Shown: positions 9,381 through 17,477, counted from the first letter of the stretch. The stretch: DNA of 64,000 bases from Sutcliffiella cohnii (GCF_002250055.1 NZ_CP018866.1:2658501-2722500); one strand, 5' to 3'. The notes: generated by a model from the sequence alone, not told the origin. Program-made: numbers and translations.

Positions 9381-9654
9381 ATAGTCCCATCTTATAATCA
9401 TATTCTTTTGCTTTATCTGGTCTTGAATTTTCATATTGTGTTTTAACGTACGGACGGTAAGACACGTCCACTTTTTTTACAAAAGATTGCTTTTCCAATT
9501 TCTCAATAAGAGAAGCAGTTTCCTCCATATTACAATAAAATATCCCATATTTTAATTTTTTAGATATATAAATGACGTTTCCATAACGTCTCAACAGTTT
9601 AGCTTGTTTTAATGAGTAAAGCCAAACGATTACCCCTTGCCGATCAGTCAACAT
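9379..9654 (-). CDS. ylbG: DUF2129 family protein YlbG
   Basis: 91 aa starting [17 protein letters not shown]. The ATG at 9654 is eight bases after AAAGGAG; a frame extension to 9693 is not family-like. The conserved end [12 protein letters not shown] is the hallmark of the YlbG (UPF0298/DUF2129) family. The two basic patches R-R-Y-G and S-K-K-L-K-Y-G are also typical. Small cytosolic protein of unknown function. In B. subtilis ylbG sits between ylbF and ylbH, as it roughly does here. Confidence 0.92.
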   Translation of the reverse strand: MLTDRQGVIVWLYSLKQAKLLRRYGNVIYISKKLKYGIFYCNMEETASLIEKLEKQSFVKKVDVSYRPYVKTQYENSRPDKAKEYDYKMGL

Positions 9655-9759
9655 TGTAATTTCTCCTTTAATAGAAAACATTTCTAGTGTCATTTTATCA
9701 CGTAAATGAAAAAGATAAAATAATAATATATATAATGTTATGAAATGGTGGTACTAAAC

Positions 9760-10083
9760 ATGTCCCTACAAACTATTTGGGCAATTTTTTTAACAGAAAT
9801 GAACAGTAACTCAATCATTCAACTTTGTGAACGAAAAGATATTACCGGCATTCCATTTATTTATATAACACCAGCTGTAGATGCGGATTTGGATTTACTC
9901 CTCCAAACAATAAAAATATGCTCAAAAAAAGCTATGTATAAACAAAGAGTAACAGTAAAAACAAATTTTGTTAGAAAAAGCGACAATATTTACGTATTTC
10001 GTCATCGCTTTTTTGTTCCACAAGAAAAAATGTTTTGTTGTGGTAACTTATGTGAGGATTGTATCCGCCTTAAAAATCGGTAA
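9760..10083 (+). CDS. Small protein with C-terminal cysteine cluster, unknown function
   Basis: 107 aa from ATG 9760 (MSLQTIWAIFL), eight bases after GGTGG; an in-frame ATG at 9745 lacks a ribosome binding site. There is no signal peptide. The last twenty residues hold C-C-G-N-L-C-E-D-C-I-R, four cysteines in a CC-x2-C-x2-C arrangement that could bind zinc or an iron-sulfur centre. Next to it lies ylbF, whose product also ends in a cysteine cluster. I do not recognise a named family. Inserted relative to B. subtilis, between ylbG and ylbF, in the opposite direction. Confidence 0.7.
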   Translation: MSLQTIWAIFLTEMNSNSIIQLCERKDITGIPFIYITPAVDADLDLLLQTIKICSKKAMYKQRVTVKTNFVRKSDNIYVFRHRFFVPQEKMFCCGNLCEDCIRLKNR

Positions 10084-10084
10084 A

Positions 10085-10114
10085 AAAAGACTGACTAAAA
10101 TTGTCAGCCTTTTT
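10085..10114. terminator. Bidirectional terminator
   Basis: AAAAAGACTGAC pairs with GTCAGCCTTTTT across TAAAATT, between the convergent cysteine-cluster gene and ylbF. Confidence 0.8.
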
Positions 10115-10119
10115 CTAAA

Positions 10120-10566
10120 TTATGCACTACAAGAGCATCCGCCACCAGAACCACAGCCTCCGCCGCAGCTTGATAAGGAATCGAAGAAAGGATTTCCAGT
10201 TGGAACTTTTATATGTTCTGAAACAGCTCTTCCGACTAGTACACTTATTTCATCTAGTAATTCTTGTACTGCCTTTTCAGCCTGCTTAAAAGCATATATT
10301 GTATCGTGCAAGTCCACCTTTCTTTTCAATTCTCTTGTTTCTCTTGAAACGGAATGATAGTCAGGATGATACTTACCGAAACGTTGTACCTCTTCGTATT
10401 TATCTTTTATATCATTGAACGCCTTAATTAGCTGCTGAGCTTCACGATCTTCTCTCACATCATCAAGACATTTATAATAGTCAGCCATTTCTTCTGACTG
10501 TAAAATCATTTTTGCTAATTCTTCAGCACGATCTAATAGTAGTATCTTTTCTAAAGTGGCAATCAT
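10120..10566 (-). CDS. ricF: RicF/YlbF, subunit of the Ric (Y) complex
   Basis: 148 aa, all-helical YlbF/YmcA fold. With RicA (YmcA) and RicT (YaaT) it forms a complex that modulates RNase Y cleavage of mRNAs and affects sporulation, competence and biofilm formation in B. subtilis. The C-terminal tail (about residues 134-148) contains four cysteines within a Gly/Ser-rich stretch (C-G-G-G-C ... C-S-C); the Ric complex is reported to carry iron-sulfur clusters, which fits. Conserved R-E-D-R-E-A-Q near residue 38 and F-G-K-Y-H-P near residue 63. Single gene here. Confidence 0.9.
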   Translation of the reverse strand: MIATLEKILLLDRAEELAKMILQSEEMADYYKCLDDVREDREAQQLIKAFNDIKDKYEEVQRFGKYHPDYHSVSRETRELKRKVDLHDTIYAFKQAEKAVQELLDEISVLVGRAVSEHIKVPTGNPFFDSLSSCGGGCGSGGGCSCSA

Positions 10567-10621
10567 TTATAGACACCTCCATAATTACTATATCATGCTA
10601 TAAAGTTTTTGTATAATATAT

Positions 10622-11050
10622 CTAGTCCAATTCAACCGTAAAACTTTTAACTAAACCGTAATCTGATTTGTCGTTATATTTTAACATAATATCTATTTTA
10701 TTTTTCCCTTTCGGTAAGTTTGTTAAAATAAAAGCACCAGAAGTAAACTCATCCAGTTTCTTCCCGTTATTATATACTTCTAAATAACCTTTCCCTTCTT
10801 TTTTAGTCGTTCCTTTATTAAATTGAAAATCTGGAGTAACGATACATTCAATATAAACTTTGTTGTCTTTTATAAAGTGATGTACTTCCATTGTTAACTT
10901 TTTTTCCTTATTACTGCTATTATATTTTTTTAAAGCTATATCTGAAAAATGTGTTGGTAACCCTGTAACAACAAGTGCTTCTGGTTTCTCTTGTTGACAC
11001 CCGATTAAACATATGAAAAATATACATAAAACCGTAATCATTTTTTTCAT
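10622..11050 (-). CDS. Predicted lipoprotein of unknown function
   Basis: 142 aa from ATG 11050, eight bases after GGAAGGGGAG; the frame runs on to 11104 but has no site there. A lipoprotein signal peptide is clear: K-K, a hydrophobic stretch of about 13 residues and the lipobox L-I-G-C (Cys about residue 18). The mature part looks like a small beta-sandwich (alternating strands, F-I-L-T-N-L-P-K-G-K-N-K-I-D). No catalytic motif is seen. It lies between ylbF and ylbE and is not at this place in B. subtilis. Function unknown. Confidence 0.75.
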   Translation of the reverse strand: MKKMITVLCIFFICLIGCQQEKPEALVVTGLPTHFSDIALKKYNSSNKEKKLTMEVHHFIKDNKVYIECIVTPDFQFNKGTTKKEGKGYLEVYNNGKKLDEFTSGAFILTNLPKGKNKIDIMLKYNDKSDYGLVKSFTVELD

Positions 11051-11134
11051 GCTATGTACTCCCCTTCCAGTAGTCATTATTACTATTGTTGGAAGGGTAC
11101 TCATTTTCTATTCCTTTAAGCAAATTTAATTTTC

Positions 11135-11374
11135 TTAATCCATATGTTTCATCGATTGAAACATATGAACCATCATCGAGGCCATTTGCACTGAATTTTG
11201 GAATTTTTCAACTTTGTGCGGAATTGTCTGCTTATAATATTGCATTGCTGCTAATTCCATTTCTGCAGCGCTATTCGGGTCCCTACTTAATTTACGGTAC
11301 CAAATCGGCTGTTCTTTAATAAATTGCTTTAAAATTTTTTTGGATTGAATGTAATCATACACTTCTTTTCTCAT
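11135..11374 (-). CDS. ylbE: YlbE-like protein
   Basis: 79 aa. The ATG at 11374 follows TAAGGAGATACATTTTA. Conserved family core: F-I-K-E-Q-P-I-W-Y-R-K-L-S-R-D-P near residue 18 (single tryptophan), then a helical segment ending in H-K-V-E-K. The C-terminal dozen residues are methionine-rich (M-A-S-M-M-V-H-M-F). Small cytosolic protein, function unknown. Follows ylbD by 14 bases on the same strand, so the two are an operon as in B. subtilis. Confidence 0.88.
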   Translation of the reverse strand: MRKEVYDYIQSKKILKQFIKEQPIWYRKLSRDPNSAAEMELAAMQYYKQTIPHKVEKFQNSVQMASMMVHMFQSMKHMD

Positions 11375-11388
11375 TAAAATGTATCTCC

Positions 11389-11796
11389 TTAATCTTTACG
11401 AAATGTAAAAGGATTTTTAGGACCTTGTGATGAAGAATTACTTTGGCGATTAGAAGGAATAAACTGTTGTAATAATTGTTGTATATTGCCTATTGCACTA
11501 TTTACATTTGTTAAATGATATTGCACTTTATTCATATCCATGTTTTTTAAAGTTTGTAATACTACTGGAATAAATTCTGATTTAGCCCCACTTTTCTCCT
11601 CTTCTTTACTTGAGGATTGTTGACCATCACCGTATTGCTCCCATACAGGGTCTTCCTCACCTAATAAGTACCATTCCTCAAAAAGGTCTTGCCACGTTTT
11701 TTTACTCCCACGAACTTCTTGTACAAGTTTCGGATGCCTTTTGACAAATTCTTTAAATTGTTTAATACTCTCCTGTTTTGAGTTACTTTTAGCCAT
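11389..11796 (-). CDS. ylbD: YlbD family spore coat protein
   Basis: 135 aa, hydrophilic. It opens with a helical basic segment (F-K-E-F-V-K-R-H-P-K-L-V), and W-Q-D-L-F-E-E-W-Y-L-L-G-E-E-D-P near residue 36 is the family signature. A serine/glutamate-rich linker lies at 60-70, then an amphipathic helix and a Gln/Ser-rich tail. YlbD is listed as a spore coat protein in Bacillus. No signal peptide, as expected for a mother-cell coat component. First gene of the ylbD-ylbE operon. Confidence 0.85.
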   Translation of the reverse strand: MAKSNSKQESIKQFKEFVKRHPKLVQEVRGSKKTWQDLFEEWYLLGEEDPVWEQYGDGQQSSSKEEEKSGAKSEFIPVVLQTLKNMDMNKVQYHLTNVNSAIGNIQQLLQQFIPSNRQSNSSSQGPKNPFTFRKD

Positions 11797-11972
11797 CCTC
11801 TCACCTCATTCCATCATATGCCTATTTTATTGTATGGGTTGCATTCGTCATACGTTCGCCTATTTTCTTCTCTTTGTTTTTCCTGCAATTAGAAATAATA
11901 AATTTTAAGCTATTTCATTTTCTTACCAAGAAAGGACTGTTATTATATGAAGAAAGAGGTAAATGAAAAGGG

Positions 11973-12470
11973 ATGAGGAAATTGGATTTACGTGAGGATT
12001 GGGGAAATTATTTAAAAGAAGCAACTGACGAAGAATTAGCTGAAGCAGCACTACTATTACATAGTTTTAAAAGAAAAAGAAATGGGGACTACAGCACTTT
12101 CGTAGGTGCATTGTTCGGAATGGAGAGGGACTTTGATGAAGAAAACGGGACGCTAACGTTAACGGTCCAAAACAGTACACTTTTAAATAATTCAATTGGT
12201 ATTTTGCATGGAGGATTAACCGCTACAATATTAGACTCAACGATGGGAACGTTAGCAAACAACAGTTTACCAGACGATAAAGCCGTTGTAACAACTGAAA
12301 TGAAAGTTAACTTTTTAAAGCCTGGAATTGGTGATGCGTTTCGTTGCGTAGCAAATATCATCCATAAAGGTTCGAAAATTATTGTTGTAGAAGGTAAAGT
12401 TTTTTCAGAAAATCATAAACTAATTGCTCATAGTACTGGTAGTTTTTTTATTATAAATCGAAAAAGGTGA
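11973..12470 (+). CDS. PaaI-family (hotdog-fold) thioesterase
   Basis: 165 aa. The hotdog-fold thioesterase signature is visible: H-G-G-L-T-A-T-I-L-D-S-T-M-G near residue 80, with the conserved H-G-G and Asp. T-E-M-K-V-N-F-L-K-P near residue 108 is the second family motif. Likely hydrolyses an acyl- or aryl-CoA ester; the substrate cannot be told. The start ATG has only a weak upstream site (GAGGT at long spacing). It is followed ten bases later by a small membrane protein gene on the same strand; together they are a two-gene insertion in the ylbD-ylbC interval compared with B. subtilis. Confidence 0.85.
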   Translation: MRKLDLREDWGNYLKEATDEELAEAALLLHSFKRKRNGDYSTFVGALFGMERDFDEENGTLTLTVQNSTLLNNSIGILHGGLTATILDSTMGTLANNSLPDDKAVVTTEMKVNFLKPGIGDAFRCVANIIHKGSKIIVVEGKVFSENHKLIAHSTGSFFIINRKR

Positions 12471-12479
12471 TCCTATTTT

Positions 12480-12842
12480 ATGGTTACCGCTGTTGTTATT
12501 CCAATATTAATTATTTACTTTTATATTCTAGCTAAAAAGAATCGAAAAAAATATAAAGAAAAATGGCTTAGTGTAACAGAAGTAAAGGAAGAATCAGTCA
12601 TAGTTGGAGAAGTAACAGACGTTTATTATGAAAAGAAGCGGTTTTATTACGATTTTCACATTATGATTACCCATTTAAATATATATAAGGATGGAAAAAT
12701 AACTAGAGTTGAACGTAGAGAAAGACTAACAAAGGAATGGACGAAAAGTCCTCCTAATGCTGGAGAATTAGTTAAACTTATAGGCTATTGGGAAGGCAAA
12801 ACGTTTATTTTTAATGACTATAAACGTATAGATAAACAATAA
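12480..12842 (+). CDS. Single-pass membrane protein, unknown function
   Basis: 120 aa. The ATG follows AAAGGTGATCC by six bases. One N-terminal membrane segment (residues about 2-18, V-T-A-V-V-I-P-I-L-I-I-Y-F-Y-I-L), then a strongly basic stretch, implying the rest is cytosolic. The soluble part is beta-rich with an alternation of charged and aromatic residues and resembles an OB- or PH-like small domain, though I do not recognise the family. Cotranscribed with the PaaI-type thioesterase and closed by a strong terminator. Confidence 0.7.
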   Translation: MVTAVVIPILIIYFYILAKKNRKKYKEKWLSVTEVKEESVIVGEVTDVYYEKKRFYYDFHIMITHLNIYKDGKITRVERRERLTKEWTKSPPNAGELVKLIGYWEGKTFIFNDYKRIDKQ

Positions 12843-12866
12843 AAGCTCGCTACAAGCGAGCTTTTA
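12842..12866. terminator. Bidirectional terminator
   Basis: Perfect stem AAAAGCTCGCT / AGCGAGCTTTT with loop ACA, between the convergent membrane-protein gene and ylbC; it overlaps the ylbC stop region. Confidence 0.9.
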
Positions 12867-13934
12867 TTGTTTCCACGTTTGAATAAAGTTTTGTGTATAG
12901 TATTTTTCATAAACTCCTACCCCGAGATGAGTAAAATTTTCATTTAGTAATGTATTTCGATGCCCTTCACTATTGAGCCAACCTTCTACTGCTGCTACTC
13001 CGTCTACATATTTTGCTGCTATATTTTCCCCTGCTAATAAAAAGCTTACATTACCTTTCGTTAGCCTTTCTGAAAGAGTTCCTTCTGTTGGTGAGGAATG
13101 AGAAAAATAATCATTATTGTTCATATCTTTACTGTGTAAATAAGCTACTTTTGCGGTTTCCTCATGCCACTCAACAGGACTTAACTGGAAGCGCTCCCTA
13201 AGAATATTCGTAAAGTCGATAATTTGTAATGCGGTTCCTTGTTCAATTAATTGCCATTCTTCTTCTGTTTTTGATTCTGGGTCAATTAATGTTCCTCTGT
13301 ATACTAACTCATATGGTCGCTGCTTTATTAAAGTTTCCTTGTCTAAAAATCGTATGCTTGATAACGTTTGCTCAAATGAATCAAAATAAAGCTGTACGAA
13401 CACATCCCCGATTTTTAAAAGTGGACGAGTAATAAGGTTTTCATCTTTTAATTGAAATCGGTACGATCCACTATCATAGTCAACATTAATTGCCGATTCA
13501 AATGCAAATTTTTGTTTTACTTCTTCATAATTAGTTCCTATAACAAATGGGTCATTTTGTACTTCTTCCCCAATTACATATGCAGTGACGATGACTCCTT
13601 CGCTTACACCAAATTGAACATAATTTTCTAGTGAATTATTATATACCCACCATTCGTAATCATATGGTGATAAATCAATACGGTCTGGTTCCCCAAATGA
13701 AGAAATAAGTTCGGTGTCAGTTTTACTAATCCAGCTTCCTACCCCTTCCATAACTTGAATATCTTTATGAACGGGTAGAATAGATATTGTTTCTTCTTCT
13801 AATTCGTTCTCGCTCCTTAACTCTTGAGCAACTAAGTCTTCATCCTTAGGTTCAAAATCTATAAAAGTTGATTGAAATGGTATTATTAATGCCGCACAAA
13901 TTGCGATAACAATAATAGTAAGTATATTCCTCAA
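12864..13934 (-). CDS. ylbC: CAP-domain (SCP/YkwD-like) protein YlbC
   Basis: 356 aa from a TTG start, six bases after GGAGGG. An N-terminal uncleaved signal anchor (residues 4-22) exports it. Residues about 55-205 form the YlbC-type CAP-associated region with two repeats. The C-terminal 130 residues are the CAP/SCP domain: N-x-x-R near the start of the domain, H-S-K-D-M-N-N-N-D-Y-F-S-H-S-S-P (about residue 267), then A-G-E-N-I-A and G-H-R-N-T-L-L-N. These are the classical CAP motifs. The function of bacterial CAP proteins is not firmly known. Close to a second CAP protein at 14587-15207. Confidence 0.9.
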   Translation of the reverse strand: MRNILTIIVIAICAALIIPFQSTFIDFEPKDEDLVAQELRSENELEEETISILPVHKDIQVMEGVGSWISKTDTELISSFGEPDRIDLSPYDYEWWVYNNSLENYVQFGVSEGVIVTAYVIGEEVQNDPFVIGTNYEEVKQKFAFESAINVDYDSGSYRFQLKDENLITRPLLKIGDVFVQLYFDSFEQTLSSIRFLDKETLIKQRPYELVYRGTLIDPESKTEEEWQLIEQGTALQIIDFTNILRERFQLSPVEWHEETAKVAYLHSKDMNNNDYFSHSSPTEGTLSERLTKGNVSFLLAGENIAAKYVDGVAAVEGWLNSEGHRNTLLNENFTHLGVGVYEKYYTQNFIQTWKQ

Positions 13935-14104
13935 ACTTCTCCCTCCTTTTACTTTTACTTTTACTATATTAACGAAGTTATCATTTCATTCTAGTTTTCT
14001 TTATTTTCATAGAGTTTTTCATATAATTCATTTATTACCTCTTTTTTCTCTATCATACCAAATTTTTTCAGAGCAAGATTAATATCATCATGAAAAAAGA
14101 AAAC

Positions 14105-14130
14105 GGGACTAAGTCCAATCGACTTGTCCC
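14105..14130 (-). terminator. Terminator of the ylbB transcript
   Basis: GGGAC-T-AAGTC pairs with GACTT-GTCCC; on the minus strand it is followed by a T-rich run (complement of GAAAAAAGAAAAC). It lies 13 bases past the ylbB stop. Confidence 0.75.
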
Positions 14131-14142
14131 AATTTATTCTAA

Positions 14143-14565
14143 TTATTGATGATCTTGTTCAGATATTTCACTTAATGCAACACCTGCTTGCTCATCTGAA
14201 TATTGATTTGTAGCTAAGTCTCCTAACGAGACAATTCCGATTAATTGCCCATTTTCTACAACCGGAAGTCTACGAATTTGATGTTCCGCCATTAATGTAC
14301 TCGCTTCCTGTAACGATGCATTAGGGTCAATCGTTATTAAATGGTCGCTCATTACGTCTGTAACAGAATTGGAACCAGGATGCTTCTCAGCGATACCTCT
14401 AACTACTAAATCTCTGTCAGTAATCATTCCTACTAATTGATTATTTTCAACAATTGGTATAGCACCTACATTAAGATCTTTCATTTTCAGCGCTACTTCG
14501 TATACGTTATCCAATGGTGTACATACGTCTACATTAGTTGTCATTACATCTCTAACTGTTTGCAC
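14143..14565 (-). CDS. ylbB: CBS-domain pair protein YlbB
   Basis: 140 aa from a GTG start at 14565 (M-Q-T-V-R-D-V-M), eight bases after AGAGG; earlier GTG/ATG codons overlap that site. Two CBS domains make up the whole protein: residues 1-60 with V-G-A-I-P-I-V and I-T-D-R-D-L, and residues 70-125 with I-R-R-L-P-V-V and V-S-L-G-D-L. Such proteins bind adenosine nucleotides as energy or ligand sensors. Located between two CAP-domain genes as in the ylbA-ylbB-ylbC order of B. subtilis. Partner unknown. Confidence 0.9.
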   Translation of the reverse strand: MQTVRDVMTTNVDVCTPLDNVYEVALKMKDLNVGAIPIVENNQLVGMITDRDLVVRGIAEKHPGSNSVTDVMSDHLITIDPNASLQEASTLMAEHQIRRLPVVENGQLIGIVSLGDLATNQYSDEQAGVALSEISEQDHQ

Positions 14566-14586
14566 TAACATCACCTCTATGCTTTA

Positions 14587-15207
14587 CTATTTAGAAATAA
14601 ACATTTGGGTCCAATACGTCCCATAAGAACCACCTTCTGCATATCCAACACCGATGTAAGTTACATCTGCCTTTAATATGTTTGCTCGATGTCCTGGTGA
14701 ATTCATCCACTGTTGAACAACAGCTTGAGCAGTACGTTGCCCTGCTGCAATATTCTCCGCGGCAGTTCTATACTGTATATTAAAGTTTCGCATCATTGTA
14801 AATGGAGAGCCATACGTTGGCGAATTATGTGAAAAATAATTTTGATCTCGCATATCGGCTGATTTATATCTTGCTACCCTTGATAATTGCCAATCTTCTT
14901 TTAAGCTAGGCAAACCATTTTTGGCACGCTCTTGATTTGTTAACCGAATAACTTCTCGCTCAATTGCCTTTATACTATCTATTAGCGGAATCGTTACCCT
15001 TTGACCTGGATATATTAGATTTGGGTTAGAAAATTGTGGGTTAGCAGAAATTATTTCTGACAATCCGATTTGATATCGTTGAGCAATTTTCCAAAGAGAA
15101 TCCCCACTTTTCACTGTATATGTATCTGTTCCTTGTCCAAATGCAAAAGACGGGACACTAATTAGTACAAACACAGAAAGAAAAATAGAAACTAGTATTT
15201 TTTTCAC
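14587..15207 (-). CDS. LysM- and CAP-domain secreted protein (YkwD-like)
   Basis: 206 aa from GTG 15207, placed after GGAAGGGGTGA; the upstream frame to 15252 is not needed. A Sec signal peptide occupies residues 1-24 (ending S-F-A-F-G). A LysM peptidoglycan-binding domain follows (residues about 30-74: Y-T-V-K-S-G-D-S-L-W-K-I-A, N-P-N-L-I-Y-P-G-Q). The CAP domain (about 85-206) has H-N-S-P-T-Y-G-S, A-E-N-I-A-A-G and S-P-G-H-R-A-N-I-L. The architecture suggests a cell-wall or spore-cortex associated protein like YkwD or SafA-type LysM proteins. Its stop is 22 bases from the ylbB start, so the two may be cotranscribed. Confidence 0.88.
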   Translation of the reverse strand: MKKILVSIFLSVFVLISVPSFAFGQGTDTYTVKSGDSLWKIAQRYQIGLSEIISANPQFSNPNLIYPGQRVTIPLIDSIKAIEREVIRLTNQERAKNGLPSLKEDWQLSRVARYKSADMRDQNYFSHNSPTYGSPFTMMRNFNIQYRTAAENIAAGQRTAQAVVQQWMNSPGHRANILKADVTYIGVGYAEGGSYGTYWTQMFISK

Positions 15208-15303
15208 GTTTTTCACCCCTTCCAATTTAGTTACTAGCCAACTTTTTCCCATTTATAGTTTGACCAATTGAGACGAAAACATGACAATTTTTAAACATAT
15301 AAA

Positions 15304-15333
15304 AAAGAAGTTTCACACAATCGTTGAAACTTC
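15304..15333 (-). terminator. Hairpin with minus-strand T-run, no gene upstream
   Basis: AGAAGTTTCA pairs with TGAAACTTCT; the minus-strand run TTTTTTAT follows. On that strand no gene precedes it (the next ones, ylbA and the YtvI-like gene, point the other way), so it is either an attenuator in the leader of the LysM-CAP gene or ends antisense transcription. Confidence 0.5.
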
Positions 15334-15398
15334 TTCTCTTTCGTACTATTATTAATTAGGAGCATTTTGTTTTATACATAGAAAGGGGCGTACATATA

Positions 15399-15755
15399 AT
15401 GAGAATTGAAAACATAGGATTAGAATCTGAAGTTGTTGAATTATCGCGACTTGCACATGTTATGGAAGGTTTAGGCTTTGTTCTAGCTGATCAATGGGAT
15501 TACGAACGAGTAACCTTTGACAAAAAGTTCGAAAGTAAAGGGTCGACTTACTATTTACGAGTTCAAGCATATGCTATTGAAGGAGATGTTGGTGGTAAAC
15601 ATGCTATCGTAAAACTACTTACTCCTTTATTAGGAAAACACTATTACCCACACGGTGTGGAATATGGTGAAGGAGAAAGCTTCCCTGCCAACATCGTAAC
15701 AACTAGTAAAACATTACTAAGCCAATTAAAAGAGGAAATCGATAAGATTAAATAA
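15399..15755 (+). CDS. ylbA: YugN-like family protein YlbA
   Basis: 118 aa, cytosolic, no signal. The ATG follows AAAGGGGCGTACATATA. The protein is beta-rich with W-D-Y-E-R-V-T-F-D near residue 33, T-Y-Y-L-R-V-Q near residue 50 and G-K-H-Y-Y-P-H-G-V-E-Y near residue 80. I recognise it as the YugN-like family; its position next to ylbB-ylbC and the cta cluster matches ylbA in B. subtilis. Function unknown. Monocistronic with a strong terminator immediately after the stop. Confidence 0.75.
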   Translation: MRIENIGLESEVVELSRLAHVMEGLGFVLADQWDYERVTFDKKFESKGSTYYLRVQAYAIEGDVGGKHAIVKLLTPLLGKHYYPHGVEYGEGESFPANIVTTSKTLLSQLKEEIDKIK

Positions 15756-15756
15756 A

Positions 15757-15781
15757 AAACGCATTTGTATGCGTTTTTTTA
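15757..15781 (+). terminator. Terminator of ylbA
   Basis: AAACGCAT / ATGCGTTT stem with a four-base loop and a run of T directly after the ylbA stop. Confidence 0.88.
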
Positions 15782-15887
15782 TTTTCCCCGTTTCCATATA
15801 CTGTGCTAATATCGAATAATATTACTGTTCATAGTTTAAAAAGCATAATATAATAAAGGAAAGTATTTGTTTGAAAGGAGTACCCCA

Positions 15888-16946
15888 TTGACCACGCAAT
15901 CTATAAAACGTTTAATTCTCATTATCCTAATTGTGGCTGTAATAATAACAATTAGCTATTTTATTTTACCTGTTTCTGTACCTTTAATTATTGCTTTTAT
16001 TACTGCACTATTTTTAGAACCACTCGTCTCCCTATTACAAAATAAGGCGAAATGGAAAAGAAGTTTATCTGTCTTAGTTATTTTTCTTCTTTTTGTTATG
16101 TCTATCGGTGTTATCGGATACTTTATTACAACTAAAGTAATAACAGAAGGGATTAAAATTGTAGAAAATGCTCCCTCTTATATAAACGAGGTAAATCGGG
16201 TTTGGCGTGATATGGAACAAAATATAACAAACGCGTCTGAAGATTTGCCACCAGAATTAGTAAATGAAATTAGTGAACAAATTGACAAATTTCTTTACGA
16301 TCTAAGAATTAATATTACTGACATGGTAAACATAGAGCGAATTAAAAGTTTGTTCACAGACATTCCAAATTATTTAATTAGTTTTATTGTATACTTAATT
16401 GCATTATTCCTGTTTTTACTAGATATGCCAAAATTAAAAGAAGGCTTCTATGCACATTTAAAGGATTCGACAGCTGAAAAAGTAAAATTTATGACTTCTC
16501 GTCTTTCTTATGTTGTGTTCGGATTTTTCAAGGCTCAATTTCTAGTAAGTATTATCATATTTTTTGTAACATTAATTGGATTGTTATTTATTGCTCCTGA
16601 CGTCGCATTAATAATGGCATTTGTCGTATGGATTATAGACTTTATACCAATTATTGGATCTATTGTAATAATCGGGCCTTGGGCAATCTTCCAACTGATT
16701 ACTGGGAATATCGGTACCGGTACACAGCTTGCAATTTTAGCAATCGTGCTGCTAATTATCCGTAGAACAGTTGAACCGAAAGTAATGGGTTCTCATATAG
16801 GGTTATCCCCTTTAGCTACTTTAATTGCAATGTACATCGGTTTAAAATTAATTGGTATTTTAGGGTTTATTGTTGGACCTCTTGTCATTATTGCTTTTAA
16901 TTCAGCTAAAGAAGCTGGAATAATAAAATTGAATTTTAAAATATAG
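15888..16946 (+). CDS. AI-2E family transporter (YtvI-like permease)
   Basis: 352 aa from TTG 15888, preceded by GAAAGGAGTACCCCA. Around eight membrane segments: two pairs at the N-terminus (residues about 5-45 and 55-82), a long cytosolic or extracytosolic helical region (about 85-150), then five at the C-terminus. F-F-K-A-Q-F-L-V-S, D-F-I-P-I-I-G-S and the end P-K-V-M-G-S-H-I-G-L are the AI-2E/PerM family motifs. The family contains the sporulation protein YtvI and Na+/H+ antiporter-like members; the substrate is unknown. Not at this position in B. subtilis. Convergent with the DUF420 gene. Confidence 0.85.
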   Translation: MTTQSIKRLILIILIVAVIITISYFILPVSVPLIIAFITALFLEPLVSLLQNKAKWKRSLSVLVIFLLFVMSIGVIGYFITTKVITEGIKIVENAPSYINEVNRVWRDMEQNITNASEDLPPELVNEISEQIDKFLYDLRINITDMVNIERIKSLFTDIPNYLISFIVYLIALFLFLLDMPKLKEGFYAHLKDSTAEKVKFMTSRLSYVVFGFFKAQFLVSIIIFFVTLIGLLFIAPDVALIMAFVVWIIDFIPIIGSIVIIGPWAIFQLITGNIGTGTQLAILAIVLLIIRRTVEPKVMGSHIGLSPLATLIAMYIGLKLIGILGFIVGPLVIIAFNSAKEAGIIKLNFKI

Positions 16947-16967
16947 AAATTACTTCTCTCACAAAAG

Positions 16968-17002
16968 AAGAGGCACGTAACGTTACCGTTATGTGCCTCT
17001 TT
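16968..17002. terminator. Bidirectional terminator
   Basis: AAGAGGCACGTAACG pairs with CGTTATGTGCCTCTT, with T-runs on both sides, between convergent genes. Confidence 0.88.
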
Positions 17003-17006
17003 ACTA

Positions 17007-17477
17007 TTAAAAACCAAATATCGCTTTAATAACCGATGTTGTTTCTCCACCTTGATAGATAACATAGAGTAGTAAATAAACTGCTACACCAGTTATTGCA
17101 GTTATAAACCATACAATACTCGTAATTGGTCCAATTTTACGGTGACGTTTTAAGTTGTTTTTGTAACCTGTCCATAGGGTGTATATACCAAGAACCGCCC
17201 CTATCGTTGCTAGAGTGATATGAAACAGTAAAAATGTCGTATAGTATATTTTAATATCATCTGGTCCACCAAAACTTGTATTTCCAACAAACACTGTTCT
17301 ACTAGAGTATATAATAAAAAAGATAACAGCAAAAATAGCGGCAAAAGTCATTGATTTTTTATGTGCTTCTACTTTCTTTTTTGCGATTAGATACCAACCA
17401 ATCGCTACAAAAATTGCGCTCAACACAATAAAAAACGTACTAATTGTAGGTAATATTGGAATTGTATAAGAATCCAT
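17007..17477 (-). CDS. DUF420 membrane protein (CtaM/YozB-like oxidase assembly factor)
   Basis: 156 aa with four membrane segments (residues about 8-28, 43-62, 78-100, 118-142). Conserved histidines lie in the loops: H-K-K-S-M near 39, H-I-T-L-A near 88 and R-H-R-K near 114. DUF420 proteins include YozB of B. subtilis and CtaM of Staphylococcus, the latter needed for maturation of a heme-copper quinol oxidase. The location directly downstream of ctaG and the cta cluster supports a role in cytochrome oxidase assembly; that is inference. The ATG follows GAGAGGAGC. Confidence 0.85.
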   Translation of the reverse strand: MDSYTIPILPTISTFFIVLSAIFVAIGWYLIAKKKVEAHKKSMTFAAIFAVIFFIIYSSRTVFVGNTSFGGPDDIKIYYTTFLLFHITLATIGAVLGIYTLWTGYKNNLKRHRKIGPITSIVWFITAITGVAVYLLLYVIYQGGETTSVIKAIFGF

